Assembly (NCBI RefSeq): GCF_020687545.1 | Contig: NZ_JAJEQX010000029.1 | Coordinates: 1-46,357, forward strand | Reading direction: 5' to 3' | Length of the DNA: 46,357 nt | DNA from: Ruminococcus turbiniformis | GTDB lineage: Bacteria > Bacillota > Clostridia > Lachnospirales > Lachnospiraceae | Part shown: piece by piece, positions 8,403 through 15,786 of the stretch | How positions within the stretch are numbered: the first letter of the stretch is position 1 | Layout: each line of letters begins with the position of its first letter | Notes under the pieces: generated by a model | What the model was told of the DNA's origin: nothing | Database searches by the model: none | Seen by the model: the letters and a program-made list of their open reading frames with translations, nothing else | Translations under genes and position numbers: made by a program

Positions 8403-8817
8403 GGTCTTTTCCCTCCATGAGCCGCCGTAGCCGCTGCAAGGCAAGCTGGATATGCCGCCCCGCTGTGCTGCGTGTCCGGCCAATATGTACGCCGATCACT
8501 CGCTGCGGCTGGCGCAGGAAATAGTAACGGAAAATCTCTTCCTGTGTCTGCTCCGGCAAGAGGGCAAGGGCGGCGGCAAGTTCCGCATGGTACAGAACGG
8601 CGGTCTGGCCGCAGGCGGTAAAAAGATATTCTTCAAGCTGCTCCGGTTCGGCAAGCTGGACAAACTTCTCATTCATCAGATAGTCAAGAGAAACTTCCCG
8701 TTCCCACCTCCGGCGCAGCTTTAAGATTATATCTATGGCTGCGTGACGAATGACAATCTTGCAAAAGGCATTGAATGTGTACTGGATATGCACTTTGTAG
8801 GCTTCATCTTCGGTCAT
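8395..8817 (-). CDS. RNA polymerase sigma-70-like factor of mobile elements
   Basis: A 140-residue protein starts at MTEDEAYKVHIQYTFNAF after GAGAGGGGGAATTTCC. The C-terminal half resembles sigma region 4: AALALLPEQTQEEIFRYYF, then IGRTRSTAGRHIQLALQRLRRLM. Such proteins are paired with the small HTH protein downstream and are thought to drive element gene expression. A broken paralogue lies at 9885-10264, and both have the same 149-bp leader. This copy is intact. Confidence 0.8.
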   Translation of the reverse strand: MTEDEAYKVHIQYTFNAFCKIVIRHAAIDIILKLRRRWEREVSLDYLMNEKFVQLAEPEQLEEYLFTACGQTAVLYHAELAAALALLPEQTQEEIFRYYFLRQPQRVIGVHIGRTRSTAGRHIQLALQRLRRLMEGKDHE

Positions 8818-8848
8818 GGAAATTCCCCCTCTCTGAATAATAGTGCGG

Positions 8849-8997
8849 GGCGGCAGCACTCCTTGCTGTCGCCCCTTGATTGCCTATCTGCAAAGGCGGG
8901 CGGGGCTGTCAACGGCGGCGCATATGCGCCGTTCATCTTGACTGTTGACTGGCTCGGCTGGCTTTGCCATTTGAGTGTAATTGCTTATTCTTTTTTT
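8849..8997. repeat. 149-bp direct repeat, copy A (sigma leader)
   Basis: This block lies just upstream of the intact sigma-like gene and is nearly identical to 10332-10480. It includes a hairpin (GGCGGCAGCAC with GTGCTGTCGCC-like pairing), the palindrome GGCGCATATGCGCC, and ends at the run TTCTTTTTTT. Its outer edge echoes the last codons of the AraC gene in copy B. Confidence 0.85.
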
Positions 8998-9069
8998 ATT
9001 TGCAGACTTTTGAGGTAGAACGCCTGCTCCTCCCTTTTCTCTGGCTCACTCTCAAAAGGGTTATGCTGT

Positions 9070-9888
9070 CTAATTCATTCGTTGTCTTACTATTTCATAC
9101 ATCATTATAGATGCAGCACAACTGACATTGAAAGAACTGGCATAGGAATCTTCAGCCATAGGAATCGTACATAAAACATCACAATATTCCTTAAATGCCT
9201 TATTTAATCCCATGGTTTCATTTCCCATCATTAACATAACCGGGGTTTTCAAGTCCTCATGATAGATAGGCTTTTCGTGGTGGGCTGTTGTGCCTATGAT
9301 CTTAAAGCCAGGGTATTTTATTCTAAGGCTTTCAACGAATTTATATAAATCCTCATTGTGAATGATTCGAATCACCGGAAGATTGAAAAAAGAACCCATC
9401 GCCGAAACAATTACATCAGGCTCATACAAATCAACCGCATGTCCAGTAATTATCAACATATCTACTCCCAACGCATCACATGAACGTATCATCGTACCTA
9501 AATTTCCTTTATTAGAGGGCCTGTCAAATAACACAATAAATGGATTGGAAGATAACGCAACATTTTCTAACCTGTCTTCCCTCATTTCAATAATAGCCAA
9601 TAATTCAGAAGTTTCTTCTTTTCCACTTAATTCCTTTAGCAACTGTGCCGTAAGAGTATAATTGACTTCTGTTTTTACTGTTTCTATCATATGTTTTGCC
9701 CAGCCTGACAGATTATTCTTGTCATAAATAAAAGAAATAATCTTCCAGTTATTTTTAACCGCTTCATTTAAACTTCTTACGCCTTCAACAATAAATTGAT
9801 TATATTTATATCTTTTATTTCGATTATGCTTCAATACTTCAAATCTCTGGTAATCATTATTTTTATTCAATATAGAAACAACTTTCAT
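9070..9888 (-). CDS. SpoU/TrmH-family RNA 2'-O-methyltransferase
   Basis: A 272-residue SPOUT methyltransferase transfers a methyl group from SAM to a ribose 2'-OH of rRNA or tRNA. The N-terminal substrate-binding region (NKRYKYNQFIVEGVRSL) is followed by motif 1, NKGNLGTMIRSCDALGVD. Motif 2 is MLMMGNETMGL and motif 3 is IPMAEDSYASSFNVSCAAS; these form the knotted SAM site. Its ATG overlaps the stop of the broken sigma copy (ATGA), so it may be translated from that transcript. It is much AT-richer than the mobilization genes. Relatives include antibiotic-target 23S methyltransferases, but specificity cannot be told here. Confidence 0.88.
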   Translation of the reverse strand: MKVVSILNKNNDYQRFEVLKHNRNKRYKYNQFIVEGVRSLNEAVKNNWKIISFIYDKNNLSGWAKHMIETVKTEVNYTLTAQLLKELSGKEETSELLAIIEMREDRLENVALSSNPFIVLFDRPSNKGNLGTMIRSCDALGVDMLIITGHAVDLYEPDVIVSAMGSFFNLPVIRIIHNEDLYKFVESLRIKYPGFKIIGTTAHHEKPIYHEDLKTPVMLMMGNETMGLNKAFKEYCDVLCTIPMAEDSYASSFNVSCAASIMMYEIVRQRMN

Positions 9889-10264
9889 TTCAATACCTGC
9901 CTCATCATACTTTGGTTTTCGAATTTTTCACCCATTGTAAGCCCATTTTTGAAAAAATAAGGGAAAATGATTTCCCGGTTTTTCTGTGGCAGGGATAACA
10001 GGACGGCGGCAAGTTTTCCATTGGTGAGGATAACTGCCTGACCGCATATCGTTATAGGGTGTTCTTCATGGGGTGCTTCAAAATATTCGTCTGTTGTGCC
10101 TAAAGGGTAAAACTTTTCTTCTGTGAGGTATTCAAGGGATATTTCTTTTTGCCGCCGTCTGCTCCTGTCACGCCATGCGTTGATAGCCGCATAGTGTATG
10201 ACGGTCTTGCAAAGCCATTGAACGTGTACATGATGTGTTCTTTGTATGCTTCTGTGCAAGGCAT
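9885..10264 (-). pseudogene. Broken sigma-70-like paralogue
   Basis: The start MPCTEAYKEHIMYTFNGF at 10264 aligns with the intact sigma gene. The frame then breaks at a run of three A (plus strand 10211-10213); adding one base would continue as CKTVIHYAAINAWRDRS. The C-terminus after PYFF does not match region 4 and ends at MRQVLK, where the SpoU gene begins. The copy is therefore frameshifted and also lacks its DNA-binding end. It probably serves only as leader sequence for the methyltransferase. Confidence 0.82.
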
Positions 10265-10331
10265 AGATGATTCCCCCTTTCTCCCACATAGGGCGTTGTA
10301 TGGTTGACGGGTTTCATTTATAATATCAGAG

Positions 10332-10480
10332 GGCGGCAGCACCCCTTGCTGTCGCCCCTTGATTGCCTACCAGCAAAGGCGGGCGGGGCTGTCAACAGCG
10401 GCGCATATGCGCCGTTTATCTTGACTGCCCGCTGGCTCGGCTGGCTTTCCTATTTGAGTGTAATTGCTTATTCTTTTTTT
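10332..10480. repeat. 149-bp direct repeat, copy B (sigma leader)
   Basis: This is nearly identical to 8849-8997 and of the same length. It precedes the broken sigma copy and overlaps the last codons of the AraC-type gene (stop at 10468). With copy A it brackets the broken sigma gene and the SpoU gene, so recombination between the repeats could delete the methyltransferase. Confidence 0.85.
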
Positions 10481-11334
10481 GTTACTGGAATCCAAATTTC
10501 ACTGTATGCGTAGTTGGGCTTTTTGTCGTCCATTTTTGTAAAAGAGAAAGAAAACGGCTCTGCCAGTTCATAATCTGCCGTCATAAACCATTCGGAGTAG
10601 ATTCTTGCCATTGTATCCTGCAAAGTAAACGGGAAGATTCCTTCATTTGGAAAAACCGCCCACGTATGAGCTTTAACAGGAAATGTGTCCAGATTACTGC
10701 TAATGTCATTTTTAGTTGTTAAAACTCCAATTAAATGCGTTAATTCACCAGCTTCTTCAAGAAAGTTCGTATCTGATTCATAGGAAACATTTACAGTTTC
10801 ATATGGCTCAATGTTTTGCAACCGGTGCATTTCTTCTTTCTGTTCCTGTGTTATGCTTTGTGCCAGTTCCAAAATAGCGTTGTTTACTCCCTCATATTGT
10901 AACGGCACTCGTTTACTTACACCTGCAAACGTAAAAGCAGGTTTTTCAACAATTTTATATTCCATTAAAGTTCCTCCCTTCATAGTTACAACAAATTGTA
11001 ACTTTTGGCATGATTTACATTGTTTCAACTTTGCGACTTGTGACGGTAAGATACCGCTCCATTTTTTAAAGGCACGTGTAAATCCGTCTACGGATTGATA
11101 CCCATATTGATAAGCGACATCTGTTACCTGCGCCCCCTGCAACAATTCTTTGTTAGCTTCTGAAAGTCGTCTGTTTTTTACATACTCATTCAGCGTCATA
11201 TTGGTAAGCGCAAAAAATATTTTTCTAAAATGATAATCTGAAACATTTATATGCTCAGAAATCTTCTCAAGTAAAAACTCGTCCTCCAGGTGCGCTTCAA
11301 TATAGTCCATCGCGTCATTCAATTTCTTTAACAC
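10468..11334 (-). CDS. AraC-family regulator with GyrI-like effector domain
   Basis: A 288-residue protein has an N-terminal AraC DNA-binding domain: two HTH motifs, LLEKISEHINVSDYHFRKIF and VTDVAYQYGYQSVDGFTRAF. A C-terminal GyrI-like small-molecule domain begins at about 115 (MEYKIVEKPAFTFAGVSKRV). The likely start is GTG at 11334, six bases after GGAGG. This layout is that of Rob/BmrR-like multidrug sensors. It lies directly downstream of tet with 190 nt between, on the same strand, and may respond to drugs or other ligands. Its regulon cannot be read here. Confidence 0.87.
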   Translation of the reverse strand: MLKKLNDAMDYIEAHLEDEFLLEKISEHINVSDYHFRKIFFALTNMTLNEYVKNRRLSEANKELLQGAQVTDVAYQYGYQSVDGFTRAFKKWSGILPSQVAKLKQCKSCQKLQFVVTMKGGTLMEYKIVEKPAFTFAGVSKRVPLQYEGVNNAILELAQSITQEQKEEMHRLQNIEPYETVNVSYESDTNFLEEAGELTHLIGVLTTKNDISSNLDTFPVKAHTWAVFPNEGIFPFTLQDTMARIYSEWFMTADYELAEPFSFSFTKMDDKKPNYAYSEIWIPVTKKE

Positions 11335-11524
11335 ATTGCCCCTCCTTCCGAATAGGAATATCACAATTTAGAAAGATATGCTCGACATTAGCATACAAAA
11401 TTAGTCGGGTTATAAATAAAGGCCGTTTGCTCAATATAAGTTTACACAAAACCGACTTGAAAACAAAACTAACATAGACTCTCCTTATATTCAAAGATTT
11501 TTATCCGTGATAACGCACAAAATA

Positions 11525-13444
11525 TTACGTTATTTTCTGAAACATATGCCGAACCTTATCTAAACGGCTGTTAGGACGGCGTGGCTGCAATACAGGCTCC
11601 CCGGAAATTTCTTGGTACCCTTTTAATTCGGTAAGGCAGACGCTTCTCCCATTTGTATAAAAATTTAAATCATTCCTATATTCGCCGATGCAGCGGGCGG
11701 GGATTTCTCCCGTAAAAATAACTTCATCATTTTTAAGCAAGGTTGATTCAATCACTGCACAATACTTCGGTGCGTCATTATAAGCCCGTGAAATATATTC
11801 CTGCGGTGCAAAAAGGGTAAAGGAAAGGTATGGTTCCAATAATTGTGTTCCTGCTCTTTTCAATGCCTGTTCTAACACGATAGGAGCAAGGGAACGAAAA
11901 TCTGCGGGGGTACTAACTGGACTGTAATAAACTCCATAGTCAAAACAAATTTCACAATCTGTCACTTCCCAACCGTATAAGCCTTGCTCCATTCCATAAC
12001 GCACCCCTTCCATAACGGCATTTTGAAAACTTTGGTTTAAATAGCCGAGAGATACTTTGCTTTTAAACCGGGTTCCACTTCCGGCAGGAAGTGGCGTTAC
12101 AGTTAAGCCAATGGATGCCCAAAACGGATTCGGCGGCACTTCAATATGAATCGTGTAACTGGCTGTTTTTAATGGCCTTTCCAGATAAATGACCGTAGGT
12201 TCTTTCACATTTATGTTCACATGGTATCGCTCTACTAACAGAGAGCATACAACCTCTAACTGGACTTTTCCTAAAAAAGAAATGATGATTTCATGCGTTA
12301 TCGTATCCACATAGTAATGCAACAGCGGATCTGTATCTGCAATTTCCGTCAGGGCATTCAGCAGGAGGTCTCTTTGTTCCTGATTTTGCGGCTCCACCGT
12401 CGTCCGAAGCAAAGGAATCGGATTTTTTTCCCATGCCTTGCGCGGCAAAAGTTCTACATTTCCGAGAGTATCATTCAGCTTCAGAGTGTCATTGGTCAAA
12501 ATAACAATTTCTCCGCAACAGGCTGTGTCCGCCGGTATAATCTCTCCGTTTGACGGAATCCTCATTTCTGTGATTTTTAGTTTTTGATTTTGGGGCAGGA
12601 GAATCGTATCCCGTAAATGAAGTGTCCCGCTGTATAACCGCAAATAAACGAGCCGCTTTTTCTGGTCTGTGTACTCGATTTTAAAAACGCTTCCGCATAG
12701 CTCGGATTGATCGTTGTCCGCACCAGAAGTAAATGTTTCTGCAATCACTTCAATCAGCTTTTCAGTTCCGATATTGTTCTTTGCACTCCCATGATAAATA
12801 GGAAACAGGGAACCGTTTTGCATTCTTCTGCATTTCTCCCTCTGTAAATCTTGTATTTTCAAAGGTTCCCCCGCAATATATTTTTCCAAAAGTTCATCAT
12901 TTCCAGCAATAATAGAATCCCATTTTTCTATATCCTCAATGTCTGTCAGAGACACTTCCGGAGTGAGCGAAACATCTTGCATAACCATGACATCATCAGA
13001 AAGTTTTTCTCTGATATTTTGATAAACGCTCTGTAAGTCAATGCCCTCCTGGTCTATCTTATTTACAAAAATAATCGTTGGGATTTTCATTTTCTGGAGC
13101 GCATGGAACAGTACCCGTGTTTGTGCCTGCACGCCGTCCTTTGCGGAAACTACTAAAATTGCTCCGTCAAGAACAGCAAGTGAGCGATATACTTCCGCCA
13201 AAAAGTCCATATGGCCGGGGGTATCGACAATATTGATCTTATAATTCTTCCAGCCGAAAGAAGTGACGGCCGTTTGAATGGTAATCCCACGCTGGCGTTC
13301 CAACAGCATGGTGTCTGTCCGCGTTGTTCCCTTATCTACACTCCCTAATTCCGGAACGGCTCCGCTGGTATAGAGCAGGCTTTCTGTCAAAGTCGTTTTT
13401 CCTGCGTCTACATGAGCAAGAATGCCGATATTGATTATTTTCAT
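11525..13444 (-). CDS. Tetracycline resistance ribosomal protection protein (tet(O)/tet(W)/tet(32) group)
   Basis: This 639-residue translational GTPase resembles EF-G and removes tetracycline from the ribosome. Start [20 protein letters not shown] includes the P-loop (AHVDAGKT). DTPGH and NKID are the G3 and G4 motifs. The C-terminal domains carry [29 protein letters not shown] and [12 protein letters not shown], and the protein ends [15 protein letters not shown], all standard for this group. The start at 13444 is preceded by GGAGG, and an upstream in-frame ATG at 13459 is part of that site. The sequence mixes features recalled from Tet(W), Tet(O) and Tet(32), so I do not assign the class. 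Expression is probably controlled by the leader at 13460-13691. Confidence 0.95.
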   Translation of the reverse strand: MKIINIGILAHVDAGKTTLTESLLYTSGAVPELGSVDKGTTRTDTMLLERQRGITIQTAVTSFGWKNYKINIVDTPGHMDFLAEVYRSLAVLDGAILVVSAKDGVQAQTRVLFHALQKMKIPTIIFVNKIDQEGIDLQSVYQNIREKLSDDVMVMQDVSLTPEVSLTDIEDIEKWDSIIAGNDELLEKYIAGEPLKIQDLQREKCRRMQNGSLFPIYHGSAKNNIGTEKLIEVIAETFTSGADNDQSELCGSVFKIEYTDQKKRLVYLRLYSGTLHLRDTILLPQNQKLKITEMRIPSNGEIIPADTACCGEIVILTNDTLKLNDTLGNVELLPRKAWEKNPIPLLRTTVEPQNQEQRDLLLNALTEIADTDPLLHYYVDTITHEIIISFLGKVQLEVVCSLLVERYHVNINVKEPTVIYLERPLKTASYTIHIEVPPNPFWASIGLTVTPLPAGSGTRFKSKVSLGYLNQSFQNAVMEGVRYGMEQGLYGWEVTDCEICFDYGVYYSPVSTPADFRSLAPIVLEQALKRAGTQLLEPYLSFTLFAPQEYISRAYNDAPKYCAVIESTLLKNDEVIFTGEIPARCIGEYRNDLNFYTNGRSVCLTELKGYQEISGEPVLQPRRPNSRLDKVRHMFQKIT

Positions 13445-13459
13445 GTGTTTGTCCTCCAT

Positions 13460-13537
13460 TCAGCCCCCAAAGGGCATAAAAATCCCCAGCAGCAAAATAC
13501 TTTTACCGCTGGGGATATAGCGAATAGACATACACAT
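13460..13537 (-). CDS. tet leader peptide (Orf12-like)
   Basis: A 25-codon ORF, beginning MCMSIRYIPSGKSI and ending FMPFGG, ends just before the tet ribosome binding site. It spans the attenuator hairpin. The layout matches the leader peptide of Tn916-type tet(M) genes. In those genes, ribosome progress through the leader is thought to decide whether transcription reads through. Confidence 0.75.
   Translation of the reverse strand: MCMSIRYIPSGKSILLLGIFMPFGG
13484..13514 (-). terminator. Attenuator hairpin within tet leader peptide
   Basis: CCCCAGC and GCTGGGG flank a loop containing AAAAGTATTTTG; on the minus strand the stem is followed by ATTTTTATG. It overlaps the leader peptide codons, as expected for a translation-coupled attenuator. 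Confidence 0.75.
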
Positions 13538-13812
13538 ACATACAACGCACTGCAAGCAGCGGTCGCTCTTTTGATATGTCAAATATATAAGGCAAAAGTA
13601 TTCTTAAAAAGGGTACAAAAAACTAAGCCCCTTGCAAGGGACGGTTACAATTCTTTGTTCCCACTATTTGATTATAGTTAATTAAGAATACCTTGCCGCA
13701 TATTTTTAACTCCTTACTTGGAATAGAAATATTATAGCATATCGGCATTGAAAAAGAAAGTCCTGAAACAAAATTTACGGAATAGTAGGCTGCTGTCTAT
13801 CAATCTCTTGTG

Positions 13813-13830
13813 TGTTTCTTTATGACACAT
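13813..13830 (-). repeat. Right terminal inverted repeat of the mobilizable element
   Basis: Minus-strand ATGTGTCATAAAGAAACA is the imperfect partner of 887-904 (15/18). It lies 6 bp inside the AA junction at 13836-13837. The maff2 N-terminal frame reads through it to a stop at 13820-13822. Confidence 0.7.
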
Positions 13831-13836
13831 GAGCAT

Positions 13837-13960
13837 TCGCACCGGGGTTGTCGTTGCCGTAACCTTCCAGCAGGTTGATGACACCCCAGATGCCGAGACC
13901 AGCGCCCAGAGCGATAACGAGGGTCTGAAGAACGGTGATAGCCTGATTGAAAAATGCCAT
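13837..13960 (-). pseudogene. Maff2 family protein, N-terminal fragment (split gene)
   Basis: Minus-strand ATG at 13960 begins MAFFNQAITVLQTLVIALGA and continues GLGIWGVINLLEGYGNDNPGA, the recognisable first half of Maff2. After the GCG codon at 840-838 the frame enters the mobilizable element and stops at 13820-13822, giving a 46-residue truncated product. The remaining half is at 881-786. A TATAAT-like box precedes the ATG, but no clear ribosome binding site is seen. Loss of Maff2 may impair conjugation by this ICE copy, although the protein's exact role is not known to me. Confidence 0.88.
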
Positions 13961-14020
13961 AAATTATAGTTAGCCGGAATCATTTGAAAAGTTTGATTTA
14001 GTCATTCATAGGCATACAAA

Positions 14021-14064
14021 AGCCGGAACAATCGGCACCCGGTTTCCGGGGCCTGATTCCGGCT
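14021..14064 (-). terminator. Terminator-like hairpin between virD4 and maff2
   Basis: AGCCGGAA and TTCCGGCT form the outer stem and a nested CCCGG-AAA-CCGGG lies in the loop. On the minus strand it is followed by TTTTGT. It would stop or weaken ICE operon transcription before maff2. Confidence 0.55.
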
Positions 14065-14169
14065 GTCCTCCTTTTTTCATTATTTTTTGGTGATTGTCCG
14101 CTTTGTACGCCGATGGCCCCATCCGGGGCGGTTGAGGCGGATAGATACGATCACTCCTATTACAATAAA

Positions 14170-14400
14170 TTTGGACAGGAAAGCCGGACAGCCAGTCCGG
14201 CTTTCCCTCCATCTCGTGCCTAAGCTACAATGAGAGGAGCAACTGGCTGACCAATCACTCCTTGGGCTTGTATGTCCGTGTGAAAGACTGTTAGCCATCC
14301 TCTCGTTGCAGCGTTCGATTTAAGCAGGTTGAACCACCGGATGTCGGAGAGTTCGTGTCACACAATAGATTGAATCGGCAGCGAGAAAAGATGGATTCCG
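14170..14400 (+). ncRNA. IS110 bridge RNA, copy 1
   Basis: Noncoding left end with three ordered stem-loops. SL1 is a perfect 12-bp stem (14178-14189 with 14195-14206). The target-binding loop is closed by GGCTGAC (14245-14251) and GTTAGCC (14290-14296). The donor-binding loop is closed by CGATTTAA (14316-14323) and TTGAATCG (14370-14377). In the target loop, ATCACTCCT (14254-14262) equals the left flank at 14150-14158. TGTGAAAGAC (14279-14288) is the reverse complement of the right junction at 15766-15775. In the donor loop, AGCAGGT (14323-14329) equals the IS right end (15762-15767 plus context), and AATAG (14364-14368) complements CTATT at the left end. Transcript ends are inferred. Confidence 0.85.
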
Positions 14401-14431
14401 GTTGCAGATTCTTTGTATTGGAGGAATGTGA

Positions 14432-15640
14432 ATGAACTGCGTTGGCATCGATGTTTCCAAGGGTAAGAGCATGATTGCAGTCATGCGGCCCTTCGGAGAG
14501 GTAGTGGTTTCACCCTTTGAAGTACGTCACACCGCCAATGAACTGAGCGAGCTGGCAGGACTGCTCAAAAGCCTGGACGGCGAGACCCGTGTGGTGATGG
14601 AATCCACGGGTAATTACCATGCTCCGGTGGCCTGGCTGCTCCACGACGCGGGCCTTTATGTCTCGGTAGTCAATGCAATGCTGGTGCATGACTACGGAAA
14701 CAACAGTTTAAGACGGGCCAAAACCGACAAAAAGGATGCCGTAAAGCTGGCCAACTACGGTCTTGACCACTGGCTCACATTGCCGAGATATATCCCGGAG
14801 GAGGATACCCGACTCATGCTGAAAATCTGCTACCGGCAGTACCAACAGTATTCCAAAGTTCAGACCATGCTGAAGAATAACCTGATCTCCCTGCTGGACA
14901 CCACCTTCCCAGACGCAAATCGCTTGTTTACCAGTCCGCCCCGCGCCGATGGCAGCGAGAAGTGGGTGGACTTTGTCGCTACTTTTTGGCATTGCGAGTG
15001 CGTTTGTGGCCGGTCTGAGAAGGCCTTTACTACCCAATACCAGAAGTGGTGCAGAAAGCACGGCTACAATTTCAGCGAGGATAAGGCGCTGGATATTTAT
15101 GCCTCTGCTTGCAGACACTTCGGTGTCATACCGAAAACGGATACGGCAAAACTTTTGGTAGAACAGGCCATTTCTCAACTCCAGACAACTTCTTCCGCGT
15201 TAGCTGCTCTCAAACAGGAGATGCAATCCCTGGCAGCTTCTCTGCCGGAGTATCCTGTAGTGATGGGGATGTTTGGTGTTGGCCCAACCCTCGGCCCTCA
15301 ACTCCTGGCTGAAATTGGCGATGTACGCCGTTTTCATTCCAAAAAAGCGTTGGTTGCCTTTGCGGGTATTGACGCCCCGCCCTACCAATCCGGTCAAATA
15401 GATGTCCGTAGCCGTAGCATTTCCAAGCGAGGATCTGCCTCACTGCGCAGGACGCTCTTTCTGGTGATGAGCGTCATCCTGCAATGTGCTCCAATAGACG
15501 AGCCGGTGTACCAGTTCATGGACAAGAAACGCTCTGAAGGCAAGCCATATCGTGTCTACATGATGGCCTCTGCCAACAAGTTCCTGCGCATCTACTACGC
15601 TTCTGTGAAAGCCTACTTGGAATCCCTGGAGCACGACTGA
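14432..15640 (+). CDS. IS110-family DEDD transposase/recombinase, copy 1
   Basis: This 402-residue recombinase moves its IS through a bridge RNA. The N-terminal RuvC-like DEDD domain begins MNCVGIDVSKGKS; likely acidic residues are Asp7, Glu57 (VMESTGNY), Asp99 and Asp102 (KTDKKDA). The middle is a coiled-coil stretch (ISQLQTTSSALAALKQEMQ). The C-terminal Transposase_20 domain has GVGPTLGPQLLAEIGDVRRF and the serine-containing SRSISKRGSASLRR. The start follows GGAGGAATGTGA. It is about 92-95% identical to copy 2 by eye. It reads opposite to the ICE operon. Confidence 0.95.
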   Translation: MNCVGIDVSKGKSMIAVMRPFGEVVVSPFEVRHTANELSELAGLLKSLDGETRVVMESTGNYHAPVAWLLHDAGLYVSVVNAMLVHDYGNNSLRRAKTDKKDAVKLANYGLDHWLTLPRYIPEEDTRLMLKICYRQYQQYSKVQTMLKNNLISLLDTTFPDANRLFTSPPRADGSEKWVDFVATFWHCECVCGRSEKAFTTQYQKWCRKHGYNFSEDKALDIYASACRHFGVIPKTDTAKLLVEQAISQLQTTSSALAALKQEMQSLAASLPEYPVVMGMFGVGPTLGPQLLAEIGDVRRFHSKKALVAFAGIDAPPYQSGQIDVRSRSISKRGSASLRRTLFLVMSVILQCAPIDEPVYQFMDKKRSEGKPYRVYMMASANKFLRIYYASVKAYLESLEHD

Positions 15641-15786
15641 TTTTTACACTCTATACCATCTGGCTGGCCGCCGTTTTAATTTTGAGATGCTCAGCGGCTT
15701 GATTTTGTATTGCATTTTTTCGCCTCCCTAAAAATCTGAAATTTCTACTTGACTTTTATTAGCAGGTCTTTCACAGCGGAACAGAT

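Larger units (their letters stand above)
13460..13691 (-). promoter_or_regulatory. tet leader / transcription attenuation region
   Basis: This follows the Tn916 tet(M) leader design. A minus-strand TATAAT lies at 13676-13671 (no strong -35 seen). A palindrome CCCTTGCAAGGG (13629-13640) is followed by TTAGTTTTTTG, a terminator shape. The 10-mers at 13682-13691 and 13598-13607 are exact inverted copies and could form an alternative long-range stem. The leader peptide and final hairpin follow. The region implies tetracycline-inducible read-through. Confidence 0.75.
881..13836. mobile_element. Integrative mobilizable element (Tn4451/LSR type) inserted in maff2
   Basis: The outer limits are set by the two halves of maff2. 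Joining codons GCG at 840-838 to AAA at 881-879 restores the expected Maff2 order NPGA-KSQG. The dinucleotide AA (836-837 and 880-881) is shared by both junctions and is the likely crossover core. Imperfect 18-bp inverted ends lie just inside: 887-904 on plus and 13830-13813 on minus, 15 of 18 matching around ATAAAGAA. Cargo includes a large serine recombinase near the left end, replication and mobilization genes, and tet. Family knowledge: such elements excise through their serine recombinase and are mobilized in trans by an ICE. That this copy can still move is inference. Confidence 0.85.
14159..15769 (+). mobile_element. IS110-family insertion sequence, copy 1
   Basis: This 1611-bp element is bounded by CT dinucleotides (14157-14158 and 15768-15769) and has no terminal inverted repeats, as is typical of IS110. 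It has a long noncoding left end of about 270 bp, one transposase ORF and about 130 bp of right end. Removing it restores a continuous target, CACTC-CT-TTCACAG, between virD4 and maff2. Copy 2 at 18128-19738 has exactly the same length. Confidence 0.88.

Noticed and set aside
13444..13459. Upstream in-frame start for tet (MEDKH)
   Set aside because: That ATG overlaps the GGAGG ribosome binding site, and family members start at MKIIN.
14006..14212. 68-codon minus-strand ORF between IS110 copy 1 and maff2
   Set aside because: It starts inside the IS left end and reads through the terminator-like hairpin, so it did not exist before the IS inserted.
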